A stretch of 64,000 nucleotides of DNA from Methanoculleus thermophilus (GCF_001571405.1 NZ_BCNX01000006.1:1-64000), one strand, 5' to 3'. Shown: positions 32,846-40,962, numbered from the stretch's first letter. Notes: generated by a model from the letters alone, not told the origin. A program made the numbers and translations.

Positions 32846-33517
32846 ATGATGGTTGAAGCGGAAGACCTGCAGTCCCTAAAGACGATCGCCCTCCTCGGGG
32901 GGTGCCGGGGCCCGATCTGGCTCTCGTCGCAGTCGCTTGGAAATGAACTGGGCATCAGCCCCCAGACCGCCTCGCGGCGGCTGATCGCGCTTGAGCGGCA
33001 GCAGTTTGTCATCCGGTCCATGAAGCCAGACGGCCAGTACGTCGCCATCACCCGTGAGGGCGAGCAGGTGCTGAGGCGTGAGTATGCTGATTACGTGAGG
33101 ATCTTCAATCCCGAGCAGAGACAGTACGTCCTCGCCGGGACGGTGATCAGCGGCCTTGGCGAAGGCCGCTACTACATGAGTCTCCCTCACTACAAGGAGC
33201 ACTTCGGCAAGTATCTGGGGTTCGAACCCTTCCCCGGGACCCTGAATATCAAACTCGATGCGACGAGCACCGAAGTCCGCAAGCACCTTGACCATGTCGG
33301 GTGGATCGTGGTCCCCGGGTTTACGGCCGATGAACGGACCTTCGGCGGTGCCCGGCTCCTCCCCTGCCGGATCCGCGGTCACAAATGCGCGATCGTCGAA
33401 CCCTCCCGCACTCACTACCCAAGTGACATCATCGAGGTGATTGCCGCGTGCCAGCTCCGCAAAGCCCTGAACCTGAACGATAACGATACGATCGAGGTGG
33501 AGATAACCCATGATTGA
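32846..33517 (+). CDS. ribK: CTP-dependent riboflavin kinase with N-terminal HTH domain
   Basis: A 223-residue protein that phosphorylates riboflavin to FMN using CTP, the archaeal kinase type. Residues about 1-85 form a winged HTH (LGNELGISPQTASRRLIALE). The C-terminal kinase has GLGEGRYYMSLPHYKEHFG and PFPGTLNIKLD, the conserved cradle-loop motifs. Such fusions may also regulate flavin genes, as reported for haloarchaeal RbkR. ATG 32846 fits the TATA box; 32828 and 32849 are alternatives. ribB follows with an 8-base overlap. Confidence 0.93.
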   Translation: MMVEAEDLQSLKTIALLGGCRGPIWLSSQSLGNELGISPQTASRRLIALERQQFVIRSMKPDGQYVAITREGEQVLRREYADYVRIFNPEQRQYVLAGTVISGLGEGRYYMSLPHYKEHFGKYLGFEPFPGTLNIKLDATSTEVRKHLDHVGWIVVPGFTADERTFGGARLLPCRIRGHKCAIVEPSRTHYPSDIIEVIAACQLRKALNLNDNDTIEVEITHD

Positions 33518-34187
33518 TGCAGCCATACAGGCCCTCGCAAGGGGCGAGTTCATCCTGCTCTACGACTTTGACAACCGCGAACGCGAGACCGACTTCGCGA
33601 TCCGGTCCGATGCGGTCACACCTGCCCATATCCGGCAGATGCGCAAAGACGGCGGCGGGTTGATCTGCACCGCGATCCACCCTGAGGCCGCAAAGCGGCT
33701 CGGCCTGCCGTTCGCCTACGACGTCCTGCGGTCCTGCAGCCTCGTCGAGAAGGACGGCGAGGTCCCCTATGATCCCAAGAACCACTCGTCGTTCTCGCTC
33801 TGGGTGAACCACCGGGATACCTACACCGGGATCACCGATCGGGACCGCGCCCTGACGGTCACGGCCATCGCAGAGGAGGTGAGGAAGTCGCTCAACGGCG
33901 GCGGGCACAACTTTGCCGCACACTTCCGGACGCCTGGGCATATGGCGCTTCTCCGGGCCGCCGATCGGCTGCTTGATGAGCGGCACGGCCAGACCGAACT
34001 CTCGATCGCGCTTGCGTGCATGGCGGGGATCACCCCGGCGGTCACGATCTGCGAGATGCTGGACGACGAGACGGGGTTTGCCCTCTCCAAGGAGGGTGCA
34101 AAGGCCTACGCCGAGAAGCATGGGCTCGTCTTCGTCGAGGGCCAGGAGGTCCTCGACCGGTGGGAGTCGTGGAAGTCGGGGAAATGA
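33510..34187 (+). CDS. ribB: 3,4-dihydroxy-2-butanone 4-phosphate synthase
   Basis: A 225-residue enzyme that converts ribulose 5-phosphate to the four-carbon unit of riboflavin. YDFDNRERETDFAI carries the acidic substrate/metal residues, and GHNFAAHFRTPGHMALL and RHGQTELSIALA complete the site. It is monofunctional, with no GTP cyclohydrolase II domain. It overlaps ribK by 8 bases, making a two-gene flavin operon. Confidence 0.95.
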   Translation: MIDAAIQALARGEFILLYDFDNRERETDFAIRSDAVTPAHIRQMRKDGGGLICTAIHPEAAKRLGLPFAYDVLRSCSLVEKDGEVPYDPKNHSSFSLWVNHRDTYTGITDRDRALTVTAIAEEVRKSLNGGGHNFAAHFRTPGHMALLRAADRLLDERHGQTELSIALACMAGITPAVTICEMLDDETGFALSKEGAKAYAEKHGLVFVEGQEVLDRWESWKSGK

Positions 34188-34229
34188 ACACTTCTTTCGA
34201 TCTCCGATACCCGCATACATAATCTGTCG

Positions 34230-34288
34230 CGCCGACCATTTTTACACATCGGCGGCAGGTAGCAAAAATCCACACAAACTCTTTTGCT
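34230..34288. terminator. Two hairpins downstream of ribB
   Basis: cgccga/tcggcg (34230-34235 with 34249-34254) and agcaaaa/ttttgct (34261-34267 with 34282-34288) follow the ribB stop, with T-rich loops and flanks. They probably end the riboflavin operon. Confidence 0.4.
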
Positions 34289-34325
34289 CTGCCGGGAAAT
34301 AGCATTCCTTGCACTTTTTCAAAAA

Positions 34326-34335
34326 CAATATATAC
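34326..34335 (+). promoter_or_regulatory. TATA box of the recombinase-like gene
   Basis: The sequence acaatatata lies about 25-30 bases before ATG 34358, so the transcript is probably leaderless. Confidence 0.5.
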
Positions 34336-34357
34336 GATTATACGGCACCATAAACGG

Positions 34358-34996
34358 ATGAAAAAAGATGCCGTGGCATACTTGAATACGAAAAAAAAGG
34401 GAGATCTGGCAGCGCAGACGGCGGAGGTTGAGAGTTATTGTAAATACCGCTTTCGGATCGTCCGTCTCTTCCACGATCACCGGGCAAATGCAACGCCCCC
34501 TGAGAAACGGAAGGGATTTACGGAGATGCTGGAGTTCTGCGCCGCCAATAACTGCTCCCATATTATCATCTACGATCTTGCAAGCCTTGCCCGGGACATG
34601 GACACGGGGCTGGCAACCCTCAGGGCGTTGAACGACCAGTACACCGTCTACTGCGTGAATAACGACTTTATTGGGTTCCGGGACGAGCCAGAACTCCGCC
34701 GGGAGGCCATCGGCAACTTCATCGAGTATATGGACCAGTACCGGGAGAACGCTAAAAAAGCCGCTCCTCCTGCCTCGAAGAAGACGAAGGCTGCCGGTAA
34801 GCGGCCGATAGGGAGGCCGAGAGCCCTCAATGATGGTCAGGTCGAGGCGCTCCTCGCGCTGCGGCAGGCCGGGACGAGCATCAGCCAGATCTGCCGGATG
34901 TTCGATGTCAGCAGGAGCACGGTCAGCAAGATCCTCGCCGACTTCCCTGAACTGAAAGGGGAGTGGAAAGGGGGACAGCGGAAGTCGGAAGAGTAA
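34358..34996 (+). CDS. Degenerate serine-recombinase-like protein with resolvase-type HTH
   Basis: A 212-residue protein with the layout of small serine resolvases: an N-terminal catalytic-like domain (1-130), a basic linker (KKTKAAGKRPIGRPRALN) and a C-terminal HTH (ISQICRMFDVSRSTVSKIL). The usual YxRVS motif reads YLNTKK (8-13), so the catalytic Ser and first Arg are missing, and the DRLxR motif reads ASLAR, losing another catalytic Arg. RKGF in place of RPGF is kept. It probably binds DNA without cutting it, perhaps as a regulator. No inverted repeats typical of a res site were seen. Confidence 0.7.
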   Translation: MKKDAVAYLNTKKKGDLAAQTAEVESYCKYRFRIVRLFHDHRANATPPEKRKGFTEMLEFCAANNCSHIIIYDLASLARDMDTGLATLRALNDQYTVYCVNNDFIGFRDEPELRREAIGNFIEYMDQYRENAKKAAPPASKKTKAAGKRPIGRPRALNDGQVEALLALRQAGTSISQICRMFDVSRSTVSKILADFPELKGEWKGGQRKSEE

Positions 34997-35011
34997 CTCC
35001 CTTCTTTTTTG

Positions 35012-36292
35012 TTAGGTCGTATTGTACTCCGGGAGCGGCGGCCCTCCCCGGGCATACCCCGTCGAGTCGAGGACCGCGAGCCAGTCGAACTCGACGAGAC
35101 TCTGCGGGGTGAGCGGGAAGTAGCCTGGATTCTTCTTGCTGCCCGAACGGGTGGGGAGAGTCGCGACTGCCCCGGCGGGCAGTCCCTCGCCCCGGTGTGT
35201 CGGGATGAACCGTCCCGGCCCCGGGGCGGCGGTGAGAAGGTCCTCAAGTGTGCCGGGCTCGGGCCGGCCGATGCCGTTTGCGTCCGAGACCCCCACACCC
35301 GACCCGATGAGGGCGTAGCGCGGCCCGAGGATCGCATCGAGGTGCGCTCCCGCCGGGGACCACCTCCAGAGGTTGGCGCCCCATCGCCACTCCGCCTTCC
35401 CTCGCCGGAGGTGCTCGTTATGCGCGAAGGCGAGCACCTTTCCTTCCCGGCCGCGTTCGCGGGAGAGGATGTAGGCGAGGTTCTCCGCCATCATCGCGTC
35501 GCGCATCCCTAGAAGCCTTGAGACCCGGTCGTCCGACGTATCGGCGAGCCCGGCGTGGTAGGAAAGCAGCCACCGTGCGGACGCCGCATAGTGCATCACC
35601 TCCCGGAAGCGGTCGCTTCCGGCGAGCGCCACGAGATCGGGGCGGCGTCTCTGGAGGTCCGCGATGAGGTCTTCGGTTGCGACCCGGAGCTCCTTCGCTG
35701 CCAAAGATCGGCCGATCGACTTTGTCGGGTCAAAGACCGTCGCGGGGTCTTCCCAGTCGGCATCCCGGCCGATGAGAGGCTCGATCCGATCGCGGAATGC
35801 TCTGCCTGCGGCGCTATCGACCGAGGTCAGGTAATCGAGGACGAACTCCAGGAGCTGGCGCGGGCTATCGCTGCCGCCGAACTCGGTCGGCGTATCAAAG
35901 CCGTAGAACCGGAGTTTCGTACGGTGGGCTGGATCGGCGTTGTAGGCCCGCATCCACTCGACGAGGTCCCGGTTCGCGTCGAGCCGGCCGAAGCCGTGGC
36001 TGAACCCCTCTTCCATTACATCCTCATAGGATGCCGGGCCGCGGCCGGCCACGTAGTCGTCCACCAGCCGCCCCCGGGGGAAGCTGCTCTCGACGGCGAT
36101 GGCGGTATACCCGTGCGCCTCCACGAGCCGCATAAAGAGCCGGTTGCGGAGGACGAGGAGGTCCACGGAGCCGCCGAGCGCGGCCATCATCCTATCGACG
36201 GCGGCATTGAAGGAGTCTGACGGATCAAGGGAGAACGGGGCCGCTTCGCGGGCGATCCAGTCGGTGAGGGTTGCGTGGGTCGGGTACGGCAT
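35012..36292 (-). CDS. Erythromycin esterase family protein, first active-site motif altered
   Basis: A 426-residue protein of the Ere family, cytosolic hydrolases that act on macrolides or unknown esters. AIAVESSFPRGRLVDDYV and VLAFAHNEHLRRG (second conserved His) fit, as do the helical middle part and length. The N-terminal GExxHG motif is not present: the matching place reads ALGGSVDLLVLRNRLF. The frame is open to 36652, but ATG 36292 has GGAGGAG upstream and begins the family fold; farther upstream lies repeat DNA. A minus-strand ctaaaaata at 36345-36353 may be its TATA box. Confidence 0.75.
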   Translation of the reverse strand: MPYPTHATLTDWIAREAAPFSLDPSDSFNAAVDRMMAALGGSVDLLVLRNRLFMRLVEAHGYTAIAVESSFPRGRLVDDYVAGRGPASYEDVMEEGFSHGFGRLDANRDLVEWMRAYNADPAHRTKLRFYGFDTPTEFGGSDSPRQLLEFVLDYLTSVDSAAGRAFRDRIEPLIGRDADWEDPATVFDPTKSIGRSLAAKELRVATEDLIADLQRRRPDLVALAGSDRFREVMHYAASARWLLSYHAGLADTSDDRVSRLLGMRDAMMAENLAYILSRERGREGKVLAFAHNEHLRRGKAEWRWGANLWRWSPAGAHLDAILGPRYALIGSGVGVSDANGIGRPEPGTLEDLLTAAPGPGRFIPTHRGEGLPAGAVATLPTRSGSKKNPGYFPLTPQSLVEFDWLAVLDSTGYARGGPPLPEYNTT

Positions 36293-36503
36293 GGGGGTGC
36301 TCCTCCGGTGGGGTTTCGTGTTGCTATGAGCGTGGGTGGTGGGGGTATTTTTAGGTTGGTGGGTGGGGATGGTGCTTTGGGCCGGGGCCGTGTCGTTGGT
36401 GATCGGCACCTTTCGTTCTTGGGTTCTCCTCCCGGGAGAGGTGTTCAGGGGCGACCTTCTGTTCACAATAACGCTGTTAACACTGTAAACCGAGATGAGA
36501 CCC

Positions 36504-36845
36504 ATGCACGGATTCCCACTGGGCATCGCGTCTGGGGGGAGGGGGCAAGCCCCCTCGCACCTACCGGTGCTCGAGCTCCGGTCCTGCGGAACGTCGCAAC
36601 TCGCACCTACCGGTGCTCGAGCTCCGGTCCTGCGGAACGTCGCAACTCGCACCTACCGGTGCTCGAGCTCCGGTCCTGCGGAACGTCGCAACTCGCACCT
36701 ACCGGTGCTCGAACTCAGGGCGTTCCGCCCTTCGTTCCTCGAAACTCTTCGAGTTTCTCAAGCTCCTGACCTCCGGTCAGTCGCACTCCCCGTCAGCCCC
36801 ACCCCCCTAACTCGATATCCCCATGGAATCCGTGCCAGGTGTATC
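36504..36845. repeat. Repeat element with inverted ends and internal tandem repeats
   Basis: The left end (cacggattcccactgggcatcgc plus a G-run, 36507-36546) recurs inverted at the right end (about 36793-36837, ccaccccccta ... ccatggaatccgtgcc). The same end sequence forms the compact copy at 29061-29132. Between the ends lie three and a half copies of a 46-bp unit and a further 80 bases of inverted-repeat-rich sequence. ORFs crossing it change frame with each unit and are not protein-like. It looks like a non-autonomous element; no transposase is present. Confidence 0.6.
36554..36716. repeat. 46-bp tandem repeat, 3.5 copies
   Basis: Units start at 36554, 36600, 36646 and 36692, the first three identical over 46 bases. 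Each begins ctcgcacctaccggtgctcg and contains an accgg-gctcgagc-ccggt near-palindrome that could form a hairpin or cruciform. The fourth unit diverges after about 24 bases. There are no unique spacers, so it is not a CRISPR array. Confidence 0.9.
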
Positions 36846-36966
36846 CACAGGGTACCAGCACGTTTCAAGATGTTCTGAAAGGACGGACCGTTTGAGGCGC
36901 GAGTGAAAGCGAACGCGAGCACTACCCTACGCGAGATGCGGAAAACTTCACAGAACGCGGACCTAG

Positions 36967-37097
36967 GCTCCCGTATTCCTCCTTTGCCTTCCGGGAGTCC
37001 TCGGTCGTTCCGAAGGAGGCGTCGAGCCGGAGTCTCGCGGTCCACGACCGCGATCGACTCCACGCGGACTGAAACCAGGCAGGCCCCGTCCGGGGAC
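36967..37097 (-). pseudogene. Broken partial copy of the RPA-associated protein gene
   Basis: This stretch is about 90 percent identical by eye to 37804-37969, the 3' part of the intact gene 800 bases away, with an internal deletion of about 40 bases and a 3-base insertion. Recognisable pieces are GACLVSVRVESIAVVDRET in one frame and FGTTEDSRKAKEEYG in another. It ends abruptly where the serine hydrolase fragment begins, so the two were joined by recombination. Confidence 0.75.
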
Positions 37098-37098
37098 A

Positions 37099-37659
37099 CA
37101 GTACGGGAACCTGATCTTTAGCGAGGACGGGCAGGGCACTGTAGACTTCCTCTGTTACGAAAACCTGCCTTTCTTCGCGTACGAGCGGGTGCCGTGGTAT
37201 GCGACCAGGCCGTTCACCGACGGGGTGATGAATGTTGGCCTTGCGATTCTCCTGACGGCTCTCGTCTGGCCGCTCATGGCCGTATTCCGGGGAGTCTACG
37301 GTGTTGCCCGGGATGAACGCGATACTGGCCTCCCCGTGTATGCCCGCCTGGTTGCCGGAGCGGCCGCCCTGCTCTTCGTCGTCTTCGTGCTCGTCCTCCT
37401 CCCCGGGGTGATGGCCGATGCGGCGCTTATCGATTCGTACATGCATGACCGGACGGTTCCTCTGGCCCTGAGTGCAGTCATGACCTTCCCGGTCATTGCT
37501 GTGATCTTATCGGCTGTGGCCGCCGCCCTTGCCGTCCCGGTCTGGAGACGGCGCTACTGGTCCGTATGGCACCGGGTGCACTACAGCCTTGTCGTCATCG
37601 GGCTTATCATGCTGACGTGGTGGGTCAACTTCTGGAACCTCTTCGTCTTCAGGCTGTAA
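37099..37659 (+). pseudogene. 3' fragment of a membrane-bound beta-lactamase-family serine hydrolase
   Basis: The frame reads YGNLIFSEDGQGTVDFLCYE, then VPWYATRPF and three to four membrane helices ending in WWVNFWNLFVFRL. This matches the C-terminal part of class C beta-lactamase-like hydrolases that carry a membrane domain after the catalytic domain (…FREDGxGxV…YEKVPWYETP…). The catalytic domain (SxxK, YxN) is absent, and the 5' end abuts the broken RPA-partner copy at about 37098. GTG 37189 or ATG 37228 could still start a small membrane protein. Confidence 0.6.
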
Positions 37660-37746
37660 GCGAAGAGAGTCCATCTTTTTTGGATACCGGGAACAGATGC
37701 GGGCGGTCCCGCAAAAAAAAGGATTGTTCGGAGGTAGAGCGTGCCT

Positions 37747-38313
37747 CTACAGTTGAACCTGTGTGAGGGCGTCGTAGACGATCTTTCTATAGTGATCCGG
37801 CTGGGTCCCGTATTCTTCCTGGGCTTTCCGGGAGTCCTCGGTCGTTCCGAAGGCATCAAGCCGGTCCAGGGTCTCGCGGGCGGTATCCAGGACCCAGAGG
37901 TCGCGGGTCTCGCGGTCCACGACCGCGATCGACTCCACACGGACCGAGACCAGGCAGGCCCCGTCCGGGGTCGTGTAGAGGTTCGGTTTTCCGACGACGG
38001 CAACGAACGCGGGCGGCTCGATCCGGGCGAGCTGCTGCATCGCCTCGGGCTGGTAGGACCCGGCCATGATGAAGAAGGTGCCTGTCGGGTCGACCACCCG
38101 CCCGCGGTAGTAGATGTTCTGGTCTCCCTGCCGCTGCTTCTCCGTGAGGGTTCCGACGATGAAGATCCGGTTGCTCCGGATGCCGGTCGGGAGGATGACG
38201 TAGGTTGGGCTCTTCTCGTCGTCCCCGTCCTTGAACTGGTAGCGGGTCTCGCGGAGCTCGGATGCAAAGACCCTGCGGGCCGGTTCGCGCTCGAATGCGC
38301 TCTGGGGCTTCAT
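37747..38313 (-). CDS. RPA-associated OB-fold protein (COG3390 type)
   Basis: A 188-residue protein with one OB-fold (ILPTGIRSNRIFIVGTLTEK, YRGRVVDPTGTFFIMAG) and a helical C-terminal tail. It belongs to the small RPA partner encoded after the large RPA subunit in Euryarchaeota, which helps bind single-stranded DNA. The start overlaps the RPA stop by 4 bases. Part of this gene was copied to 36967-37097. The C-terminal tail (FGTTEDSRKAQEEYG) is the part found in the copy. Confidence 0.88.
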   Translation of the reverse strand: MKPQSAFEREPARRVFASELRETRYQFKDGDDEKSPTYVILPTGIRSNRIFIVGTLTEKQRQGDQNIYYRGRVVDPTGTFFIMAGSYQPEAMQQLARIEPPAFVAVVGKPNLYTTPDGACLVSVRVESIAVVDRETRDLWVLDTARETLDRLDAFGTTEDSRKAQEEYGTQPDHYRKIVYDALTQVQL

Positions 38314-39536
38314 GCTGCCTCACCCCCGGCGCGGTTCAAAAGTGCAGCCAGTTCCGCGGGCTCGAACCGCATCGGGGTGCAGGAGTTCACAAGCAGCCTG
38401 CCGCCGAACTCGTTCCCCGTGCAGGTGTAATAGCGTCCAAGAACCGCATTTCTGATCCGGTAAAAGATCTCGTCCATGCCGAGCGGGTTCGTCTCGGCGA
38501 TCCTGATGGCTTCTTCAAGGGTGATCCCCGTGAGGGCCTCGACGATCTCGCGCTGCATCAGGACGTTTCGAGCGCGGATACCGTCGTCCAGGACTCCCTT
38601 CAGGCGGAGGTCGTAGCGGAATTCGGGCTGGATCTCGTGGACCGGACAGTAGTTCTGCCGGGAGAGGGTCCGGTTGCACCCCTCGACCGGGCAGCGCTTG
38701 ATTAAGCCCGAGCCGGGAGCGATATGGACGAGGGCCCCCAGGATCTCGGTCTCGTTTCGTCCGACCTCGATATCGCCTTCGTCGGTGATGTACATCGCGG
38801 TGTTTAAGGTGAGGGAGAGCCTGCCGTTGTACTCGTCGACGGTGGCGTAGAAGATGTTGTAGACGGCATCGAGATCAAGTTTCTCTTTGCCTTCTTCCTT
38901 CCAGACGACGAACTTGATGGTCCCGGTCTCATCGCCAAGAAGCCCCGTCTGGAGCATCCGGTCGTGGGTGACTTCCCAGTCCTGGACGACCTTGGCCCGC
39001 ACGCTCCCGACGCCGGGCTTCAGCTCGGCGATGGGTGTGATTGAGGGGAGGAGCGGAGCATCCTTCTCCATCCGGGTGATCGTGGTGCCCGAGTGGATCT
39101 TCAGGTTCGGGGCACCTTTGTACTCATCGACGACCGCGGATTCGATCCGGTACCAGTGACCGTACTCCATCGCGGGTGCGTTCGCTCGAGACCAGGTGAT
39201 GAAACGAATGGCGCCGCTCGAGTCGGCAATGATCCCCGTCTGGGCGATCGAGGGGGATAGCGGCGGGGTCAGGGCAACGATCTTCCCCTCGAGTGTCACC
39301 CACTCACCGGGGACGATCTCGTTTATCGGGCGGAGCTCTGAAGAGTTGCTCCCGATACCGGTGACGTTGTGTTCACGGGCGAGATCGGCCGTCACCGTCC
39401 GTTCGGCCTCGGCGATGTTGACGCCGAACTCCTCGACGAGGCGGCGGAGGCGTGACTCGATCTTTTGTCGATCGGGGTGTGCGCCTTTTGCTTCAAGTTT
39501 CTGGGAGATTCTCTCTGTAACTTCGGAAAGATTCAT
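38310..39536 (-). CDS. Replication factor A (single-stranded DNA-binding protein, RPA41-like)
   Basis: A 408-residue protein that coats single-stranded DNA in replication and repair. It has two or three OB-folds (VTLEGKIVALTPP, SVRAKVVQDWEVTH, and a C-terminal one) and a zinc finger (CPVEGCNRTLSRQNYCPVH). The N-terminal helical domain (MNLSEVTERISQKLE) is typical of euryarchaeal RPA. A Shine-Dalgarno-like TAAGGA precedes the ATG, and a minus-strand atacttaatacac (39567-39579) may be the promoter. The partner gene follows with a 4-base overlap. Confidence 0.93.
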   Translation of the reverse strand: MNLSEVTERISQKLEAKGAHPDRQKIESRLRRLVEEFGVNIAEAERTVTADLAREHNVTGIGSNSSELRPINEIVPGEWVTLEGKIVALTPPLSPSIAQTGIIADSSGAIRFITWSRANAPAMEYGHWYRIESAVVDEYKGAPNLKIHSGTTITRMEKDAPLLPSITPIAELKPGVGSVRAKVVQDWEVTHDRMLQTGLLGDETGTIKFVVWKEEGKEKLDLDAVYNIFYATVDEYNGRLSLTLNTAMYITDEGDIEVGRNETEILGALVHIAPGSGLIKRCPVEGCNRTLSRQNYCPVHEIQPEFRYDLRLKGVLDDGIRARNVLMQREIVEALTGITLEEAIRIAETNPLGMDEIFYRIRNAVLGRYYTCTGNEFGGRLLVNSCTPMRFEPAELAALLNRAGGEAA

Positions 39537-39635
39537 TCCTTACATCTCCAGTCTGTACTTTCGCCTCCCGGGTGTATTAAGTATCGGTGCGTGGTGTGAA
39601 AATGAACGTCACCCCGGTACCATCGCCCTGGAGGT

Positions 39636-39649
39636 GCCCGCGAGCGGGC
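39636..39649. repeat. Short GC hairpin in the 39537-39874 gap
   Basis: gcccg/cgggc around a CGAG loop. The 338-base gap between the RPA and DUF1858 genes otherwise holds the two divergent promoters and a second inverted repeat (39805-39834); no protein-like ORF is seen. Confidence 0.35.
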
Positions 39650-39804
39650 GAAAGCGCAAGGTGTGGCGGTCAATCTGAAATACTGCATCATGCGTGCAGC
39701 CGGTCTACGGGAAACCCGGGTTGTTATCGAACGATTGGGTTATCCGGGGCACAGGTGGATTGCTATTCCCGGCCAGGGTCTTTAAGCGTGTCACTCAACA
39801 GCAC

Positions 39805-39834
39805 GCGGGCGAATTGATGGATCTTTTCGCCCGC
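39805..39834. promoter_or_regulatory. Perfect 9-bp inverted repeat upstream of the DUF1858 gene promoter
   Basis: gcgggcgaa (39805-39813) and ttcgcccgc (39826-39834) flank a 12-base spacer. The repeat ends 10 bases before the TATA box tataaata (39844-39851). Position and symmetry suit an operator for a dimeric regulator, or an RNA hairpin ending an upstream transcript. Confidence 0.45.
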
Positions 39835-39843
39835 TCTTTAACG

Positions 39844-39851
39844 TATAAATA
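39844..39851 (+). promoter_or_regulatory. TATA box of the DUF1858 gene
   Basis: The consensus-like tataaata is 24 bases before ATG 39875, so the mRNA is probably leaderless. Confidence 0.6.
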
Positions 39852-39874
39852 GGGGCAGGGACAACATCAGCTGC

Positions 39875-40069
39875 ATGGCATTGAATGCGGACAGTACAAT
39901 CGCGGACCTCCTTCGGGAGAAGCCCGATGCAGCACAGGTTCTCTTCCGGTTCGGAATGGGTTGCCTTGGCTGTGCCATCGCAAACAACGAGACGATCCGG
40001 GAGGCTGCCCAGGCGCACGGTGTCCCTCTCGAAGAGATGCTCTCCGCTCTCGGCATCGCCGAGTCGTAA
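39875..40069 (+). CDS. DUF1858 domain protein
   Basis: A 64-residue cytosolic protein. STIADLLREKPDAAQVLFRF, GMGCLGCAIANNETI (two Cys in a CxxC) and the Ala/Leu-rich C-terminal helix define DUF1858, a small helical domain found alone or fused to redox proteins in anaerobes. The CLGC motif suggests a redox or metal-binding role. Its exact function is unknown. It stands alone with its own strong TATA box and ends 2 bases before the convergent cbiZ stop. Confidence 0.88.
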   Translation: MALNADSTIADLLREKPDAAQVLFRFGMGCLGCAIANNETIREAAQAHGVPLEEMLSALGIAES

Positions 40070-40071
40070 AA

Positions 40072-40962
40072 TTATATTTTTTCCCGGAGGCGCTTGAGTT
40101 CAGCGAGAGTGGCCTCGGGATTTCTTCTCACATAGTCTGCGATCTCGGGCTGGTGCAGGAGCGTGCATCGTGTGCACGCCCAGACGTTACCGCCGCTCAA
40201 ACTCTCGACCCATTCCCCGAGTTCTTCGTCCCTGCAGGGGTAGCACGGACAGTAGCAGTAGTCGCACCGCTGGCCCGCAAAATGACAGGGATAGTAGGGA
40301 CAGTCCTCTTTTTTCCACTCCACCCAGTGCTCCCCGCCGTAGCGGCTGTAGATGAAGAACGACGGCCCGCTCCGCCGGACCTTCCCCTGCTGCCGCGCGA
40401 GAGCCTCGGGAAGACCGTAGAGGACGGCCGCATGGACCCGCCGGCCGACCTCGGTCAGGGTCCCGGCATAGGTATGGGTGATTGCGGCATCGCGCTCGCA
40501 GGCGACGACGACCGCATCCGTCGTGGTCCCCGGGAAGTCATGGCCCAGGTTGTGGAGCGCCTGGGCCTTCGCCCCGGTCGCGGTGATGATCGATTCAAGG
40601 AGCGTCGCATCCCGCATCCCCTCCTGACTGTAGACGATGATATTGATGGTGTGGGGGGTTTTCGGGTCATCGTTCAGCGTCGGGTTCGTTATCCCGGCGG
40701 TGATGAAGACCGTGATGAAGTCGTACTGGAGCACACAGAGGTGGCGCATATCGACGGCGGTCAGGAGACCGAAGAAGTCATTAAAGATACCGTGCCGGGC
40801 GGCGAGGAGTTCGAGGTGACGCGACGGATCACCCTCGAAGTTGTGCGGCACAGTGTGGTTTACGATCGTCGTGACGTCGGCCAGCCCCCCGTTGACCCCG
40901 GTGCTCGCTGCCCGGAACCGGCCGCGGATAAAAAGAGTATTGTTCTCGAGAAAGTATCTCAT
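40072..40962 (-). CDS. cbiZ: Adenosylcobinamide amidohydrolase CbiZ with C-terminal Cys-rich domain
   Basis: A 296-residue fusion. Residues 1-195 are CbiZ, which removes the side chain of adenosylcobinamide so archaea can salvage incomplete corrinoids (VNGGLADVTTIVNHTVP, ITAGITNPT, TDAVVVACE). Residues about 200-296 are a cysteine-rich domain (CPYYPCHFAGQRCDYCYCPC, later WACTRC) likely to bind metal. ATG 40962 overlaps the stop of the upstream glycyl-radical-like gene by 4 bases; an open frame upstream of it is antisense-like. Methanogens need cobamides for methyl transfer. Confidence 0.9.
   Translation of the reverse strand: MRYFLENNTLFIRGRFRAASTGVNGGLADVTTIVNHTVPHNFEGDPSRHLELLAARHGIFNDFFGLLTAVDMRHLCVLQYDFITVFITAGITNPTLNDDPKTPHTINIIVYSQEGMRDATLLESIITATGAKAQALHNLGHDFPGTTTDAVVVACERDAAITHTYAGTLTEVGRRVHAAVLYGLPEALARQQGKVRRSGPSFFIYSRYGGEHWVEWKKEDCPYYPCHFAGQRCDYCYCPCYPCRDEELGEWVESLSGGNVWACTRCTLLHQPEIADYVRRNPEATLAELKRLREKI

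Noticed and set aside
33220-33240. tRNA T-arm-like ggggttcgaaccc
   Set aside because: It lies inside the riboflavin kinase gene and no cloverleaf can be built around it.
36293-36652. N-terminal extension of the Ere homologue
   Set aside because: The added codons lie in the repeat element, are unlike any protein, and ATG 36292 has a good ribosome-binding site.
36554-36716. CRISPR array
   Set aside because: The repeats are contiguous 46-bp units with no unique spacers, and no cas genes are nearby.
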